Shown here in pieces: positions 37,390 through 46,095 of a DNA stretch of 64,000 nt. The DNA comes from Mycobacterium kyogaense (GTDB lineage: Bacteria > Actinomycetota > Actinomycetes > Mycobacteriales > Mycobacteriaceae): contig NZ_QJUA01000008.1 in assembly GCF_003254575.1 (NCBI RefSeq), forward strand, positions 1 through 64,000, given 5' to 3'. The stretch's first letter is position 1, and each line of letters starts with the position of its first letter. Both the position numbers and the translations under genes were made by a program. Under the pieces are notes generated by a model. It had not been told where the DNA came from. It worked only from the letters and a program-made list of their open reading frames with translations, and searched no databases.

Positions 37390-38822
37390 AAGCCCTCGAG
37401 ATGAAACGTGCACTCGCCCTTGCGCTCACCGCTGTCACCACCGCATCGCTGGCCGCATGTTCCCTCGACGGGCAATCCTCATCGGCGGACACCGTCCACG
37501 TCGTGGTGGGCTACCAGTCCAAGACCATCAACACCGTCACGGCAGGGACCCTGTTGCGCGCCAAGGGGTTCCTGGAGAAGCGGCTGTCGGACATCGGAAA
37601 GTCCTCCGGTGTGAGCTACCGGGTCGAATGGCAGGACTACGACACCGGCGCACCGATCACCGCGCAGATGGTCGCCGAGAAGATCGACATCGGCTCCATG
37701 GGCGACTATCCACTGCTGATCAACGGGTCCAAGACTCAGGCCAACGAACGATCGCGCACGGAGCTGGTGTCGGTCACCGGTTACAGCCCGACAGGATCGT
37801 TGAACATGGTGGTCGTCCCGCCCGACTCACCGGCCCGCACGATCGCCGACCTACAAGGCCAGAAGATCTCGGCGAGTGTCGGTTCCGCGGGTCACGGCAC
37901 GCTCGTCCGTGCACTCGACAACGCCGGTATCGACCCCAAGAACGGGGTCGAAGTGCTCAACCAGCAACCGCAGGTCGGGGCATCGGCGCTGGAATCCGGA
38001 CAGGTGCAGGCACTGTCGCAGTTCGTGGCGTGGCCCGGGCTGCTCGCTTTTCAGGGCAAGGCGACACTGGTCTATGACGGCGCGGAGGGGAACTATCCGA
38101 CCTTCCACGGGGTGGTGGTGCGCCGCGACTACGCGGGCAGCCACCCCGAAGTGCTCGACGCGTTCCTCCAGGCTCAGCTCGATGCGACCGACTACCTCAA
38201 CCAACACCCACTCGAGTCGGCCAATCTGGTCGCCGAGGGCAGTGGACTCCCGCCCGAGGTGGTCTACCTGTACAACGGTCCCGGCGGCACCAGCTTCGAC
38301 GCCACACTGAAACCGTCACTGGTGCAGGCACTTGCCGGCGATGTTCCGTACCTGCGGTCGATCGGCGAGTTCGCCCCGCTCGACGTGCCCGGTTTCGTCA
38401 ATGCCGATCCACTGAAGAAGGCGTTCACCGATCGGGGCCAGGATTACGACGCCGCTCTGGGTCGCACCGCGAACCCCTCAGCGCTACAGGGACGCGACCC
38501 GGTCTGCAATGTGGCGGTCACCGATTCTGCGCTCGCCGGCGAGCTGTGGGTGGACGGGAAGGACGCGACACAACCGGCGGCCAATCCCGACTGCCTTCTC
38601 CGAGCCGTCAGGAAAGCGACCGCTGACGGTGAGGATGTGCGTGCCGCTTACGTTCCCGACTCCGAGTTCGGTACCCGGTGGTTCGCCGACAAGTCGTTCT
38701 GGGTTCGCGACGGAGATCGTCACCTGCCGTTCGACACCGCGGCAGGGGCCGGCCGCTACACCGCTACGCACCCCGGCGCGGTCACGGTCGACTACCAGCA
38801 GGCCCTGGCGGGTGCGGTGTGA
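37386..38822 (+). CDS. ABC substrate-binding lipoprotein (NitT/TauT type) with NosL-like C-terminal region
   Basis: A 478-residue exported protein. The lipobox is ASLAACS (Cys25, or Cys20 from the second Met). Residues 35-350 form a nitrate/sulfonate/taurine-type binding domain (VVVGYQSKTINTVTAG, KIDIGSMGDYPLL, LQGQKISASVGSAGHGTL). From about residue 370 an extra 105 residues follow (DPVCNVAVTDSALAGELWVDG, then WFADKSFWVRDGD, HLPFDTAAGAGRYTA) whose pattern resembles NosL, a copper-binding accessory protein; the Cys in PVCN and PDCLL may be functional. The tail is unusual for such binding proteins. Overlaps both neighbours. Confidence 0.85.
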   Translation: MKALEMKRALALALTAVTTASLAACSLDGQSSSADTVHVVVGYQSKTINTVTAGTLLRAKGFLEKRLSDIGKSSGVSYRVEWQDYDTGAPITAQMVAEKIDIGSMGDYPLLINGSKTQANERSRTELVSVTGYSPTGSLNMVVVPPDSPARTIADLQGQKISASVGSAGHGTLVRALDNAGIDPKNGVEVLNQQPQVGASALESGQVQALSQFVAWPGLLAFQGKATLVYDGAEGNYPTFHGVVVRRDYAGSHPEVLDAFLQAQLDATDYLNQHPLESANLVAEGSGLPPEVVYLYNGPGGTSFDATLKPSLVQALAGDVPYLRSIGEFAPLDVPGFVNADPLKKAFTDRGQDYDAALGRTANPSALQGRDPVCNVAVTDSALAGELWVDGKDATQPAANPDCLLRAVRKATADGEDVRAAYVPDSEFGTRWFADKSFWVRDGDRHLPFDTAAGAGRYTATHPGAVTVDYQQALAGAV

Positions 38823-39676
38823 CCACGGCCCCTATGGTGCCGGCCGCGGCCGAACCCGACCTCGCCCCGCCCCCGACGCCGAAGGCCCCCCGGCGGCGCT
38901 CCTGGTCCTCGCTGACCGTGCGCTTCGCCTCGGTTGCCGCTGCGATCGTCCTGTGGCAGGTGTTGACCGCCAACGATGTCCGACTCTGGTTGCGTTTCGA
39001 CACGCTGCCCACCGTCGGCGACATCGTCACCGCCTTCGGGAACCGGCTCGCCACCGAAGATTACTGGCTCGATCTCGGCCAGTCGTTGATCCGCATCCTG
39101 ACCGGCTTCGCGATCGCCGCGGTGGCCGGCGTCATCACGGGCATCATGCTCGGCCGATCGGCCGCGTTCGCCGACATTTTCGGCCCGCTGACCGAACTGG
39201 CCCGGCCGATCCCGGCGATTGCGATCGTGCCCGTCGCGATCCTGCTGTTCCCCACCGACGAAGCCGGGATCGTGTTCATCACGTTCCTCGCAGCGTATTT
39301 CCCGATCATGGTCAGCACCCGGCACGCAGTGCGGGCACTCCCCACACTGTGGGAGGACTCGGTGCGCACGCTGGGCGGTAGCCGATCGGACGTCATCACC
39401 CGCGTCGTGCTGCCGGGCATCCTGCCCGGTGTGTTCGGCGGGCTGTCGGTCGGGATCGGCGTGGCTTGGATCTGCGTGATCTCGGCGGAGATGATCTCCG
39501 GCCGGCTGGGCGTCGGCTATCGAACCTGGCAGGCCTACACCGTGCTGGCGTACCCGGATGTGTTCGTCGGCATCATCACGATCGGCGTTCTCGGCTTCGC
39601 CACCTCCGCGGCGGTCGAGCTGGTGGGTCGCCGCGTGACGAGGTGGCTGCCCCGCGGCGAGGAGGACAACCGATAA
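38819..39676 (+). CDS. ABC transporter permease, nitrate/sulfonate/taurine type
   Basis: A 285-residue SsuC/TauC-like permease with about six membrane segments after a Pro-rich cytoplasmic N-terminus. The coupling loop contains TLGGSRSDVITRVVLPGILPGVFGGL, with the conserved G and PGILP. GTG start overlaps the binding-protein stop (GTGA). It works with the next-gene ATPase to move the substrate captured by the lipoprotein. Confidence 0.93.
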   Translation: MTTAPMVPAAAEPDLAPPPTPKAPRRRSWSSLTVRFASVAAAIVLWQVLTANDVRLWLRFDTLPTVGDIVTAFGNRLATEDYWLDLGQSLIRILTGFAIAAVAGVITGIMLGRSAAFADIFGPLTELARPIPAIAIVPVAILLFPTDEAGIVFITFLAAYFPIMVSTRHAVRALPTLWEDSVRTLGGSRSDVITRVVLPGILPGVFGGLSVGIGVAWICVISAEMISGRLGVGYRTWQAYTVLAYPDVFVGIITIGVLGFATSAAVELVGRRVTRWLPRGEEDNR

Positions 39677-39681
39677 GCGGC

Positions 39682-40440
39682 ATGGGTCTCAGGTTGCGCG
39701 ACCTGACGTTGAGCTATGGCGGTGCACCGGTGATCGCACACCTCGACCTCGCTGTCAGCCCCGGCGAGATCCTGGTGCTGACGGGGCCGTCCGGCTGCGG
39801 CAAATCCACGGTGCTACGCGCGCTGGCGGGTCTGCTGACACCGGATGGCGGCGAGGTTCTCGCCGACGAAGACCGGGTCACCACCACCTCGCGAGACCGC
39901 GCGATGGTGTTCCAGGACAACGCGTTACTGCCCTGGCGCACGGTGCAATCGAATGTCGAACTCGCACTCGGTCTCGCGGGCCGGCCGCGGCGGGTCCGCC
40001 GGGCCGAAGCGCTCACGTGGATCGCCGACGTCGGTCTCACCGGCTTCGAGAACTATCTGCCGAAGAGCCTGTCCGGTGGCATGCGGCAGCGTGTCCAGCT
40101 CGCGCGCGGACTGGCCGGTGCCCCGCGAGCAGTCATGATGGACGAGCCATTCGGCGCACTCGATGCGCAGACCCGCGCCACCATGCAGCGCCTCCTCATC
40201 GATACATGGCGTGCCCATCCGACGACCGTCGTCTTCGTCACCCACGACGTCGACGAGGCGCTGCTGCTCGGCGACCGCATCGTCGTGCTCGGCAGAGCCG
40301 GCCAGCCGGTGCGTGCCGTCCTCGACGTCCCCTCCCCGCGCGACCCGCGCGCCGACCGCATCGCCCTCCGGGCGGACGTGATCGCCGCGCTCGACAGTTC
40401 ATTTCCCGTTGCTTCGCTCGCCCCGGCCAGGAGTTCGTGA
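39682..40440 (+). CDS. ABC transporter ATP-binding protein, nitrate/sulfonate/taurine type
   Basis: A 252-residue SsuB/TauB-like ATPase. Walker A GPSGCGKS, Q-loop VFQDNALLPWRTV, signature LSGGMRQRVQLARGL, Walker [13 protein letters not shown]-loop FVTHDVDEALLLGDR. These LPW and MRQR variants are typical of the nitrate/sulfonate/taurine class. ATG at 39682, 5 bases after the permease. Its stop overlaps the possible GTG start of the flavoprotein. Confidence 0.95.
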   Translation: MGLRLRDLTLSYGGAPVIAHLDLAVSPGEILVLTGPSGCGKSTVLRALAGLLTPDGGEVLADEDRVTTTSRDRAMVFQDNALLPWRTVQSNVELALGLAGRPRRVRRAEALTWIADVGLTGFENYLPKSLSGGMRQRVQLARGLAGAPRAVMMDEPFGALDAQTRATMQRLLIDTWRAHPTTVVFVTHDVDEALLLGDRIVVLGRAGQPVRAVLDVPSPRDPRADRIALRADVIAALDSSFPVASLAPARSS

Positions 40441-40445
40441 CCCTG

Positions 40446-43130
40446 ATGCAGATCCCTTCTCTCTCCGACGCCATCCGGCTCGACTGCGACGTCCTGGTCA
40501 TCGGAGGCGGCACTGCCGGCACGATGGCTGCACTCACCGCCGCCGAACGCGGAGCCTCTGTGCTCCTGTTGGAGAAAGCCCACGTCCGCCACTCCGGCGC
40601 CCTCGCCATGGGTATGGACGGTGTGAACAACGCCGTGATCCCCGGCAAGGCGACCCCCGAGGACTACGTCGCCGAGATCACCCGAGCCAACGACGGAATC
40701 GTCAACCAGCGCACCATCTATCAGACCGCCACCCGCGGATTCGCGTTGGTCCAGCGGCTGGAACGCTACGGCGTGAAGTTCGAAAAGGACGAGCACGGTG
40801 AGTACGCGGTGCGCCGCGTGCACCGGTCGGGCTCCTACGTGTTGCCGATGCCCGAGGGCAAGGACGTCAAGAAGGCCCTCTACCGGGTGCTGCGGCAGCG
40901 TTCGATGCGCGAGAAGATCCGCATCGAGAACCGGCTGGTCCCGGTGCGGGTACTCACTCACGAAGGCGGGGCGGTCGGTGCGGCAGCGCTCAACAGTCGC
41001 ACCGGCGAATTCGTCGTCGTGGGAGCCAAATCCGTGATCCTCGCGACGGGGGCGTGCGGGCGGCTCGGGCTGCCGGCGTCGGGCTACCTGTACGGCACCT
41101 ACGAGAATCCGACCAACGCCGGTGACGGCTATTCGATGGCTCTGCACGCGGGCGCGGAGCTGTCCGGGATCGAATGCTTCCAGATCAATCCGCTGATCAA
41201 GGACTACAACGGGCCGGCGTGCGCGTACGTGGCCAACCCGTTCGGCGGGTACCAGGTGAACGCGCTCGGAGAGCGCTTCGTCGACTCCGACTACTGGTCC
41301 GGTCAGATGATGGCCGAGGTGAAGAGTGAGATCGAGTCTGCTCGTGGACCGATCTACCTGAAGGTCAGCCATCTGCCCGACGAGACTCTGTCGACGTTGG
41401 AAGGAATTCTGCACTCGACCGAGCGACCCACCCGTGGCACGTTCCACGCCAACCGCGGTCACGACTATCGCACCCATGACATCGAGATGCACATCTCCGA
41501 GATCGGATTGTGCAGTGGACATTCTGCGTCTGGAGTCTGGGTCGACGAGAACGCACGGACCACCGTCCCCGGCCTGTACGCGGCCGGTGACCTGGCGTGT
41601 GTGCCGCACAACTACATGATCGGCGCCTTCGTGTACGGCGAGTTGGCCGGTGCCGACGCCGCGTCCACCGCAGCTGATGTGTCTGCGCCACAGATACTTC
41701 CGGAGGATCAGATCACCGCAGCGCACGAGCTGATCTACCGGCCGCTGCGTCAGCCCGACGGACCGCCGCAGCCGCAGGTCGAGTACAAGCTGCGACGCTT
41801 CGTCAATGACTATGTGGCGCCACCGAAGACGGCTGCGAAGCTGTCGTTGGCGGTCGAGACATTCGAGCGCATGCGCACCGAGGTCGCGGGCATCGGCGCC
41901 ACCACGCCACACGAGCTGATGCGCGCCGTGGAGGTGTCGTTCATCCGCGACTGCGCCGAGATGGCCGCTCGGTCTTCGCTCACGCGGACCGAATCCCGGT
42001 GGGGCCTCTACCACGACCGCAGCGATCTGCCGGACCGCGACGACGACGCGTGGCGGTACCACCTCAACCTCCGCAAGACACCTGACGGCGAGATCGAGTT
42101 CCTCAAACGCCCGGTCGCACCGTACTTCGTTCCTGTCCCGGGACTCGACGGCATCCCCGGCGAGACAGACGAACCCGTCGTGGTCGCCGAGCCTGCCCTG
42201 GTCGGTGGCCGGGCGCCCGCGTCGGAGACCTCGCGCGTGATCGACAGCTCCGGCCCGGCGCCGTCGCCGCGGATCGCCGCCGTGCTCGCCCTCGACGAAC
42301 CGTCCGTCGACGATCTCACGCCGTTCCTGGCGGACGCGGACCCCGGCGTCCGGCGCACCGCGGTCGACGTGCTCACCGAACATCTGTGTGAGGGCTATTC
42401 CGCGCCGCTCGTCGCCGCGCTGTCAGACTCCGACGCCGGGGTCCGCAGGGTGGCCGCCGACGGCATCCGCGAGCTGGTCGAGGTCCTGCCGAACCCGGAA
42501 GCTGTTGCTCACCACCTGGATTCAGCGGACGCCGGCGTTCGCGGCGCCGCGATCTATGTGCTGAGTGCGCGCCGGGTCGGCGATGTCGAGGCATATCGGC
42601 ACCACGTCACCGATCCCGATCATCGGGTGCGCATCGAAGCCGTCCGCGCGTTGGTCTCCGTCGATGATGTGGACGGAGTCGCCGGTGCACACACCGACGC
42701 CAACCGAGAGGTGCGGATCGCGGTCGCCGGAGGGCTGGGCACGCTGCGAGCGGGCGCTGCGACAGTACGACTGCTTCTCGACGATCCCGACCCGCTGGTC
42801 CGCGCCGCAGCGCTGGCCGCGATCGGCGACATCGGCTGGCACGACGCTGACGGGGCGACCGTCGAGCGGGCGCTGGGCTCCTCGGCCTGGCAGATCAGAC
42901 AGGGGGCGGCACGGGCGCTGGCCGGCGCTCCGTCGCCGTCGGCCGCCGTCCCGCCGCTGTCGCGCGCCCTGGCCGATCCCCACCTCGATGTCCGTAAAGC
43001 CGCGGTGCTCAGCCTGACTCGCTGGGCGCCGTCCGAGGAAGCGGCGCGCGCAGCGCTGGCCGGTGCGCTCGACGACGGCGATGCCGACGTCCGGGCCTAC
43101 GCCCGGCGTGCCCTCGAGGCTGCCTCATGA
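40446..43130 (+). CDS. AprA-like FAD flavoprotein with C-terminal HEAT repeats
   Basis: An 894-residue protein. Residues about 1-590 are an AprA/fumarate-reductase-type flavoprotein: FAD motif VLVIGGGTAGTMAAL, then HSGALAMGMDGVNNAV (close to AprA), and GHSASGVWVDE with GLYAAGDLACVPHN, where the His matches the AprA active-site region. From about 615 to the end lie about nine HEAT repeats (DPGVRRTAVDVL, DAGVRRVAADGI and similar), a protein-interaction solenoid absent from AprA. No signal peptide, so cytosolic. GTG at 40437 overlapping the ATPase stop is an alternative start. It ends the operon with importer and ferredoxin. Reaction unknown. Confidence 0.9.
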   Translation: MQIPSLSDAIRLDCDVLVIGGGTAGTMAALTAAERGASVLLLEKAHVRHSGALAMGMDGVNNAVIPGKATPEDYVAEITRANDGIVNQRTIYQTATRGFALVQRLERYGVKFEKDEHGEYAVRRVHRSGSYVLPMPEGKDVKKALYRVLRQRSMREKIRIENRLVPVRVLTHEGGAVGAAALNSRTGEFVVVGAKSVILATGACGRLGLPASGYLYGTYENPTNAGDGYSMALHAGAELSGIECFQINPLIKDYNGPACAYVANPFGGYQVNALGERFVDSDYWSGQMMAEVKSEIESARGPIYLKVSHLPDETLSTLEGILHSTERPTRGTFHANRGHDYRTHDIEMHISEIGLCSGHSASGVWVDENARTTVPGLYAAGDLACVPHNYMIGAFVYGELAGADAASTAADVSAPQILPEDQITAAHELIYRPLRQPDGPPQPQVEYKLRRFVNDYVAPPKTAAKLSLAVETFERMRTEVAGIGATTPHELMRAVEVSFIRDCAEMAARSSLTRTESRWGLYHDRSDLPDRDDDAWRYHLNLRKTPDGEIEFLKRPVAPYFVPVPGLDGIPGETDEPVVVAEPALVGGRAPASETSRVIDSSGPAPSPRIAAVLALDEPSVDDLTPFLADADPGVRRTAVDVLTEHLCEGYSAPLVAALSDSDAGVRRVAADGIRELVEVLPNPEAVAHHLDSADAGVRGAAIYVLSARRVGDVEAYRHHVTDPDHRVRIEAVRALVSVDDVDGVAGAHTDANREVRIAVAGGLGTLRAGAATVRLLLDDPDPLVRAAALAAIGDIGWHDADGATVERALGSSAWQIRQGAARALAGAPSPSAAVPPLSRALADPHLDVRKAAVLSLTRWAPSEEAARAALAGALDDGDADVRAYARRALEAAS

Positions 43131-43148
43131 CCGGGCCTCATGACCGGG
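43122..43148. repeat. 13-base tandem duplication at convergent gene ends
   Basis: GCCTCATGACCGGG occurs at 43122-43135 and again at 43135-43148, sharing one base. Copy 1 holds the stop of the AprA-like gene and copy 2 the stop of the convergent glutamine-synthetase-like gene. TCATGA is its own complement, so both genes end in Ser-stop. Confidence 0.85.
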
Positions 43149-44469
43149 TGAGGTAGCGCTGGCGCTCCCAGTCGCTGACGTGACCGACGTAGGCATCCCA
43201 CTCGCTGCGGGCCAGCACCGCGAAGTCGAGCACGGACTGTTCACCGAGGATCTCGAGGACGGTGTCGTCCTGGATAGCCAACGCCACCGCCGTGCGCAGT
43301 GAGTCGGGCAACGGCGCGCCCTTTCCGTACAGGTTCCCGGTGGCCGGTTGCGGCGGCTCGCGGCGGGCTTCCAGGCCGGCGACGACCGCCGCCAACGCCG
43401 AGGCTATGAGCCAGTAGGGATTGGAATCCGAGGCTCCGGAGCGTAATTCGATACGGGACGCCTCGGGTGTGTCCTCTACGAGCGAGCGGATCGCCGCGCT
43501 GCGGTTGTCCCGGCTCCAGTTCACGGTGTCGGGCGCGAACGTGTCGGGCGCGAACCGGCGGTAGGCGTTGACCGAATGCGCCCCGAACAACGTGATCGAC
43601 GGGAGATGCTCGAACAGTCCCGCTATGGCGTACCGGGCGATCTGACTCTCCGCACCGTCCACCGCCGCGAACGCCGGGCGGTCGCCCTCCCACAGCGAGA
43701 TGTGCAGGTGCGCTGACGAACCGGAATGCTCGGAGAACGGTTTCGGCATGAAGCTCGCCAGCTTGCCGTGCCGTCGCGCCACCTCTTTGGCCGCGTACTT
43801 CAGCCGAGCGCTGTCGTCGGCGGCGGCCAGCGCATCGGTGTATACGAGGTTGGTCTCCACCTGGCCCGGACCGTACTCGGTCTGAATGCCCTCGAGTCGG
43901 GTGAAGGCGCCGAGGGTCTCGTAGAGGTCGGCGATCAACGGGTCGAGTGCATTGGCGTTCTCCAACGAGTAGGCCTGAATCGCCTCGATGAGCGGCGACC
44001 CGTCGGTCTCCAGCAGATAGAACTCGAATTCGACACCGATCTTCGCGGTGTAGCCGAGCCCCTCCAACCTCGAGAGCACCCGCTTGAGGACGCCACGAGG
44101 ATCCAGCAGCGACGTCGTGCGGGGATGGGTCACGATGTCGGAGATGACGTGCCCGACACCGGGCCGCCACGGCAGCCGGGTGAACGTCGAGAAGTCGGGG
44201 ACCGCATACACATCCGGATAGCCGGCGGACCAGTTGGTCAATGCCAGCGAGTCGATGACCGTGCCGTCGGTGTTCCAGGCCAGCGCGGCCTCGCAGAAGG
44301 CGAAACCTTTGCCGGTGGCGCGGTCGAGGAACTGCCCGGCGGGGATGCGTTTGCCGGCGGAGTGCCCGAAAGCATCGCTCCAGGCCACCTCGATCTCGGT
44401 CAGCGTGCCGTCGGCGATACCTCGGTGCAGTTCGTCGGCAGCCGCAGAGACCGGTGCTGTCTGAGTCAT
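43138..44469 (-). CDS. Glutamine synthetase family protein (gamma-glutamyl ligase)
   Basis: A 443-residue GS-fold ligase. Metal and substrate motifs are present: GVEFEFYLLE, EYGPGQVETNLVY, KPFSEHSGSSAHLHISL, NRSAAIR and ELRSGASDSNPYWLIAS. The classical adenylylation-site loop is not seen, and the divergence suggests a gamma-glutamylamine or gamma-glutamylpolyamine synthetase-like enzyme and not the main GlnA. It would ligate glutamate to an amine using ATP. ATG overlaps the WhiB-like stop (ATGA). Confidence 0.85.
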   Translation of the reverse strand: MTQTAPVSAAADELHRGIADGTLTEIEVAWSDAFGHSAGKRIPAGQFLDRATGKGFAFCEAALAWNTDGTVIDSLALTNWSAGYPDVYAVPDFSTFTRLPWRPGVGHVISDIVTHPRTTSLLDPRGVLKRVLSRLEGLGYTAKIGVEFEFYLLETDGSPLIEAIQAYSLENANALDPLIADLYETLGAFTRLEGIQTEYGPGQVETNLVYTDALAAADDSARLKYAAKEVARRHGKLASFMPKPFSEHSGSSAHLHISLWEGDRPAFAAVDGAESQIARYAIAGLFEHLPSITLFGAHSVNAYRRFAPDTFAPDTVNWSRDNRSAAIRSLVEDTPEASRIELRSGASDSNPYWLIASALAAVVAGLEARREPPQPATGNLYGKGAPLPDSLRTAVALAIQDDTVLEILGEQSVLDFAVLARSEWDAYVGHVSDWERQRYLTRS

Positions 44470-44762
44470 CGCACACTCCCCCTGACCTTGCGATGCGCCG
44501 GTGCGATGCCGCGTTCCCGCGGGGTCGTCGCGCCCCAGACGCCGTAACGTTCGGGAACGCTCAGAGCGTGCTCGCGGCAGCGCATCAGGACCGGGCAGGT
44601 CCGGCAGATGCGCTTGGCTTCCTCTTCCCGCCGCCTGCGCTCGGAGCGCCGCTCACTCTCGGGAAAGAACAGATCCGAAGGAAAGTCCAGGCACCTGCCC
44701 TGGAACTGCCAACTCCAGTACTCGTCTCCGTCGGGTGGGTCGATCGGTAGTGCCGCGGTCAT
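44466..44762 (-). CDS. WhiB-like iron-sulfur regulator
   Basis: A 98-residue Wbl protein with the four cluster Cys (24, 53, 56, 62; C-x2-C-x5-C in the last three) and the turn GVWGATTPRER (residues 74-84), a variant of the usual G-V/I-W-G-G. A basic C-terminal tail (AHRKVRGSVR) would contact DNA. Wbl proteins sense redox state or NO through a 4Fe-4S cluster and bind sigma factor. It is co-transcribed with the GS-like gene, an unusual pairing. Confidence 0.92.
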   Translation of the reverse strand: MTAALPIDPPDGDEYWSWQFQGRCLDFPSDLFFPESERRSERRRREEEAKRICRTCPVLMRCREHALSVPERYGVWGATTPRERGIAPAHRKVRGSVR

Positions 44763-44933
44763 CGTCGGATGGTCGCCGACGTCGCGGCGCCGAGCCCAGA
44801 GATGCGCTCGCCGTGAGTGTTTTCCCAGCTTCGCCGAACCCGGTCGGGCGAGGAATCAGCGTGCGTCCATCTCTGTGCCGATCTCGTCGCGGCCCGCACA
44901 CTGGACGCGGTCAGCCGAAAGAGAGGACCGCCG

Positions 44934-46079
44934 GTGTCGGATGACGTGCACTCGATCCACCTCGCCGTCGCGCTCGACGGCACCGGGTGGCATCCGGCCT
45001 CGTGGCGGGAGCCCGACGCGCGGCCGCTGGACCTGCTGCTCGCTCGCTACTGGGTCGACGTCGTCGCCGAAGCCGAACGCGGCCTGATCGACTTCGTCAC
45101 CGTCGAGGACGCCTTCATCCCGCAGTACGACGATCCATCGACGGCCGACGACCGGGTCGACCGAGTCCGCGGACGGCTCGACGCTGTTCTGATCGCGGCA
45201 CGGGTGGCGCCGCTGACCCGCCGCATCGGCCTGGTGCCCACCGTCATCGTCACCCACACCGAACCCTTCCACGTGTCCAAAGCCATTGCGACGCTGGATT
45301 ACGTGAGCAGGGGCCGGGCCGGGGTGCGGGTGCAGGTCAGCACCAGTCCCGAAGCGGCCCGGCACGTCGGGCGACGGCCCGTGACGGATCTGATCGGCGA
45401 GGCCGCCGACTACGTCGAGGTTCTTCGTCGACTCTGGGACAGCTGGGAGGACGACGCCGAGATCCGGGATGCGGCGACCGGGCGCTTCATCGACCGGGCG
45501 AAGGTGCACTACATCGACTTCGAGGGCGCCACCTTCTCGGTCAGAGGCCCGTCGATCACCCCTCGACCTCCCCAGGGACAGCCCATCGTCGCTGCACTGA
45601 GCCACGGCGAGGCCACCCACGCACTGGTCGCCGGCAGCGTCGACATCGCTTTCATCACTCCCGGCAATGCAGCCGAGGTGACCGCGACCGTGGATGCCAT
45701 CTCCTCGCGGGCAGCGCTCGAAGGCCGGTCGGTCTCCGTCTTCGCCGATCTCGCGGTGTTCCTCGACCGCAGCGAGCGCACCGCCCACGAGCGGCGGGAT
45801 CGTCTCGACGAACGCGCCGGCACCCCGTTCGTGACCGACGCCGCGGTGTTCGCCGGGACTCCACTGCAATTGGCCGACTTCATCGAGGAGTGGCACGCCG
45901 CCGGACTGGCGGGGTTCCGGTTGCGACCGGCGACGATCCCGCACGATCTCGGACAGATCGTCGACGGGCTGGTGCCGGAGCTGCGTCGCCGTGGCGTGTT
46001 CCGGCCCGCGCCGGGAGCCACCACCCTCCGCGACACCCTCGGGTTCGCCCGGCCGGCCAATCGGTACTCGTCCGTATGA
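44934..46079 (+). CDS. LLM-class flavin-dependent oxidoreductase
   Basis: A 381-residue luciferase-like TIM barrel protein. GTG at 44934, 6 bases after AGAGAGG, begins VSDDVHSIHLAVALDG; the longer frame adds a non-homologous stretch. Core patterns include IDFVTVEDAF, RIGLVPTVIVTHTEPFHVSKAIATLD and VRGPSITPRPPQGQPIV. These proteins use reduced FMN (or F420) and O2; many in sulfur-starvation clusters attack C-S bonds. Substrate unknown. It precedes a DmoA-like gene by 16 bases. Confidence 0.85.
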   Translation: MSDDVHSIHLAVALDGTGWHPASWREPDARPLDLLLARYWVDVVAEAERGLIDFVTVEDAFIPQYDDPSTADDRVDRVRGRLDAVLIAARVAPLTRRIGLVPTVIVTHTEPFHVSKAIATLDYVSRGRAGVRVQVSTSPEAARHVGRRPVTDLIGEAADYVEVLRRLWDSWEDDAEIRDAATGRFIDRAKVHYIDFEGATFSVRGPSITPRPPQGQPIVAALSHGEATHALVAGSVDIAFITPGNAAEVTATVDAISSRAALEGRSVSVFADLAVFLDRSERTAHERRDRLDERAGTPFVTDAAVFAGTPLQLADFIEEWHAAGLAGFRLRPATIPHDLGQIVDGLVPELRRRGVFRPAPGATTLRDTLGFARPANRYSSV

Positions 46080-46095
46080 CACGAGTGATGCTCCG

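Noticed and set aside
40017..40445. Extended N-terminus of the AprA-like flavoprotein over the ABC ATPase
   Set aside because: The ATPase frame is clearly coding here with all ABC motifs; the added residues are shadow translation and the FAD motif starts only after the ATG at 40446.
44763..44933. Polycysteine leader before the LLM pair
   Set aside because: I looked for runs of TGT/TGC codons in both directions and found none; the region only gives ordinary promoter-sized spacing.
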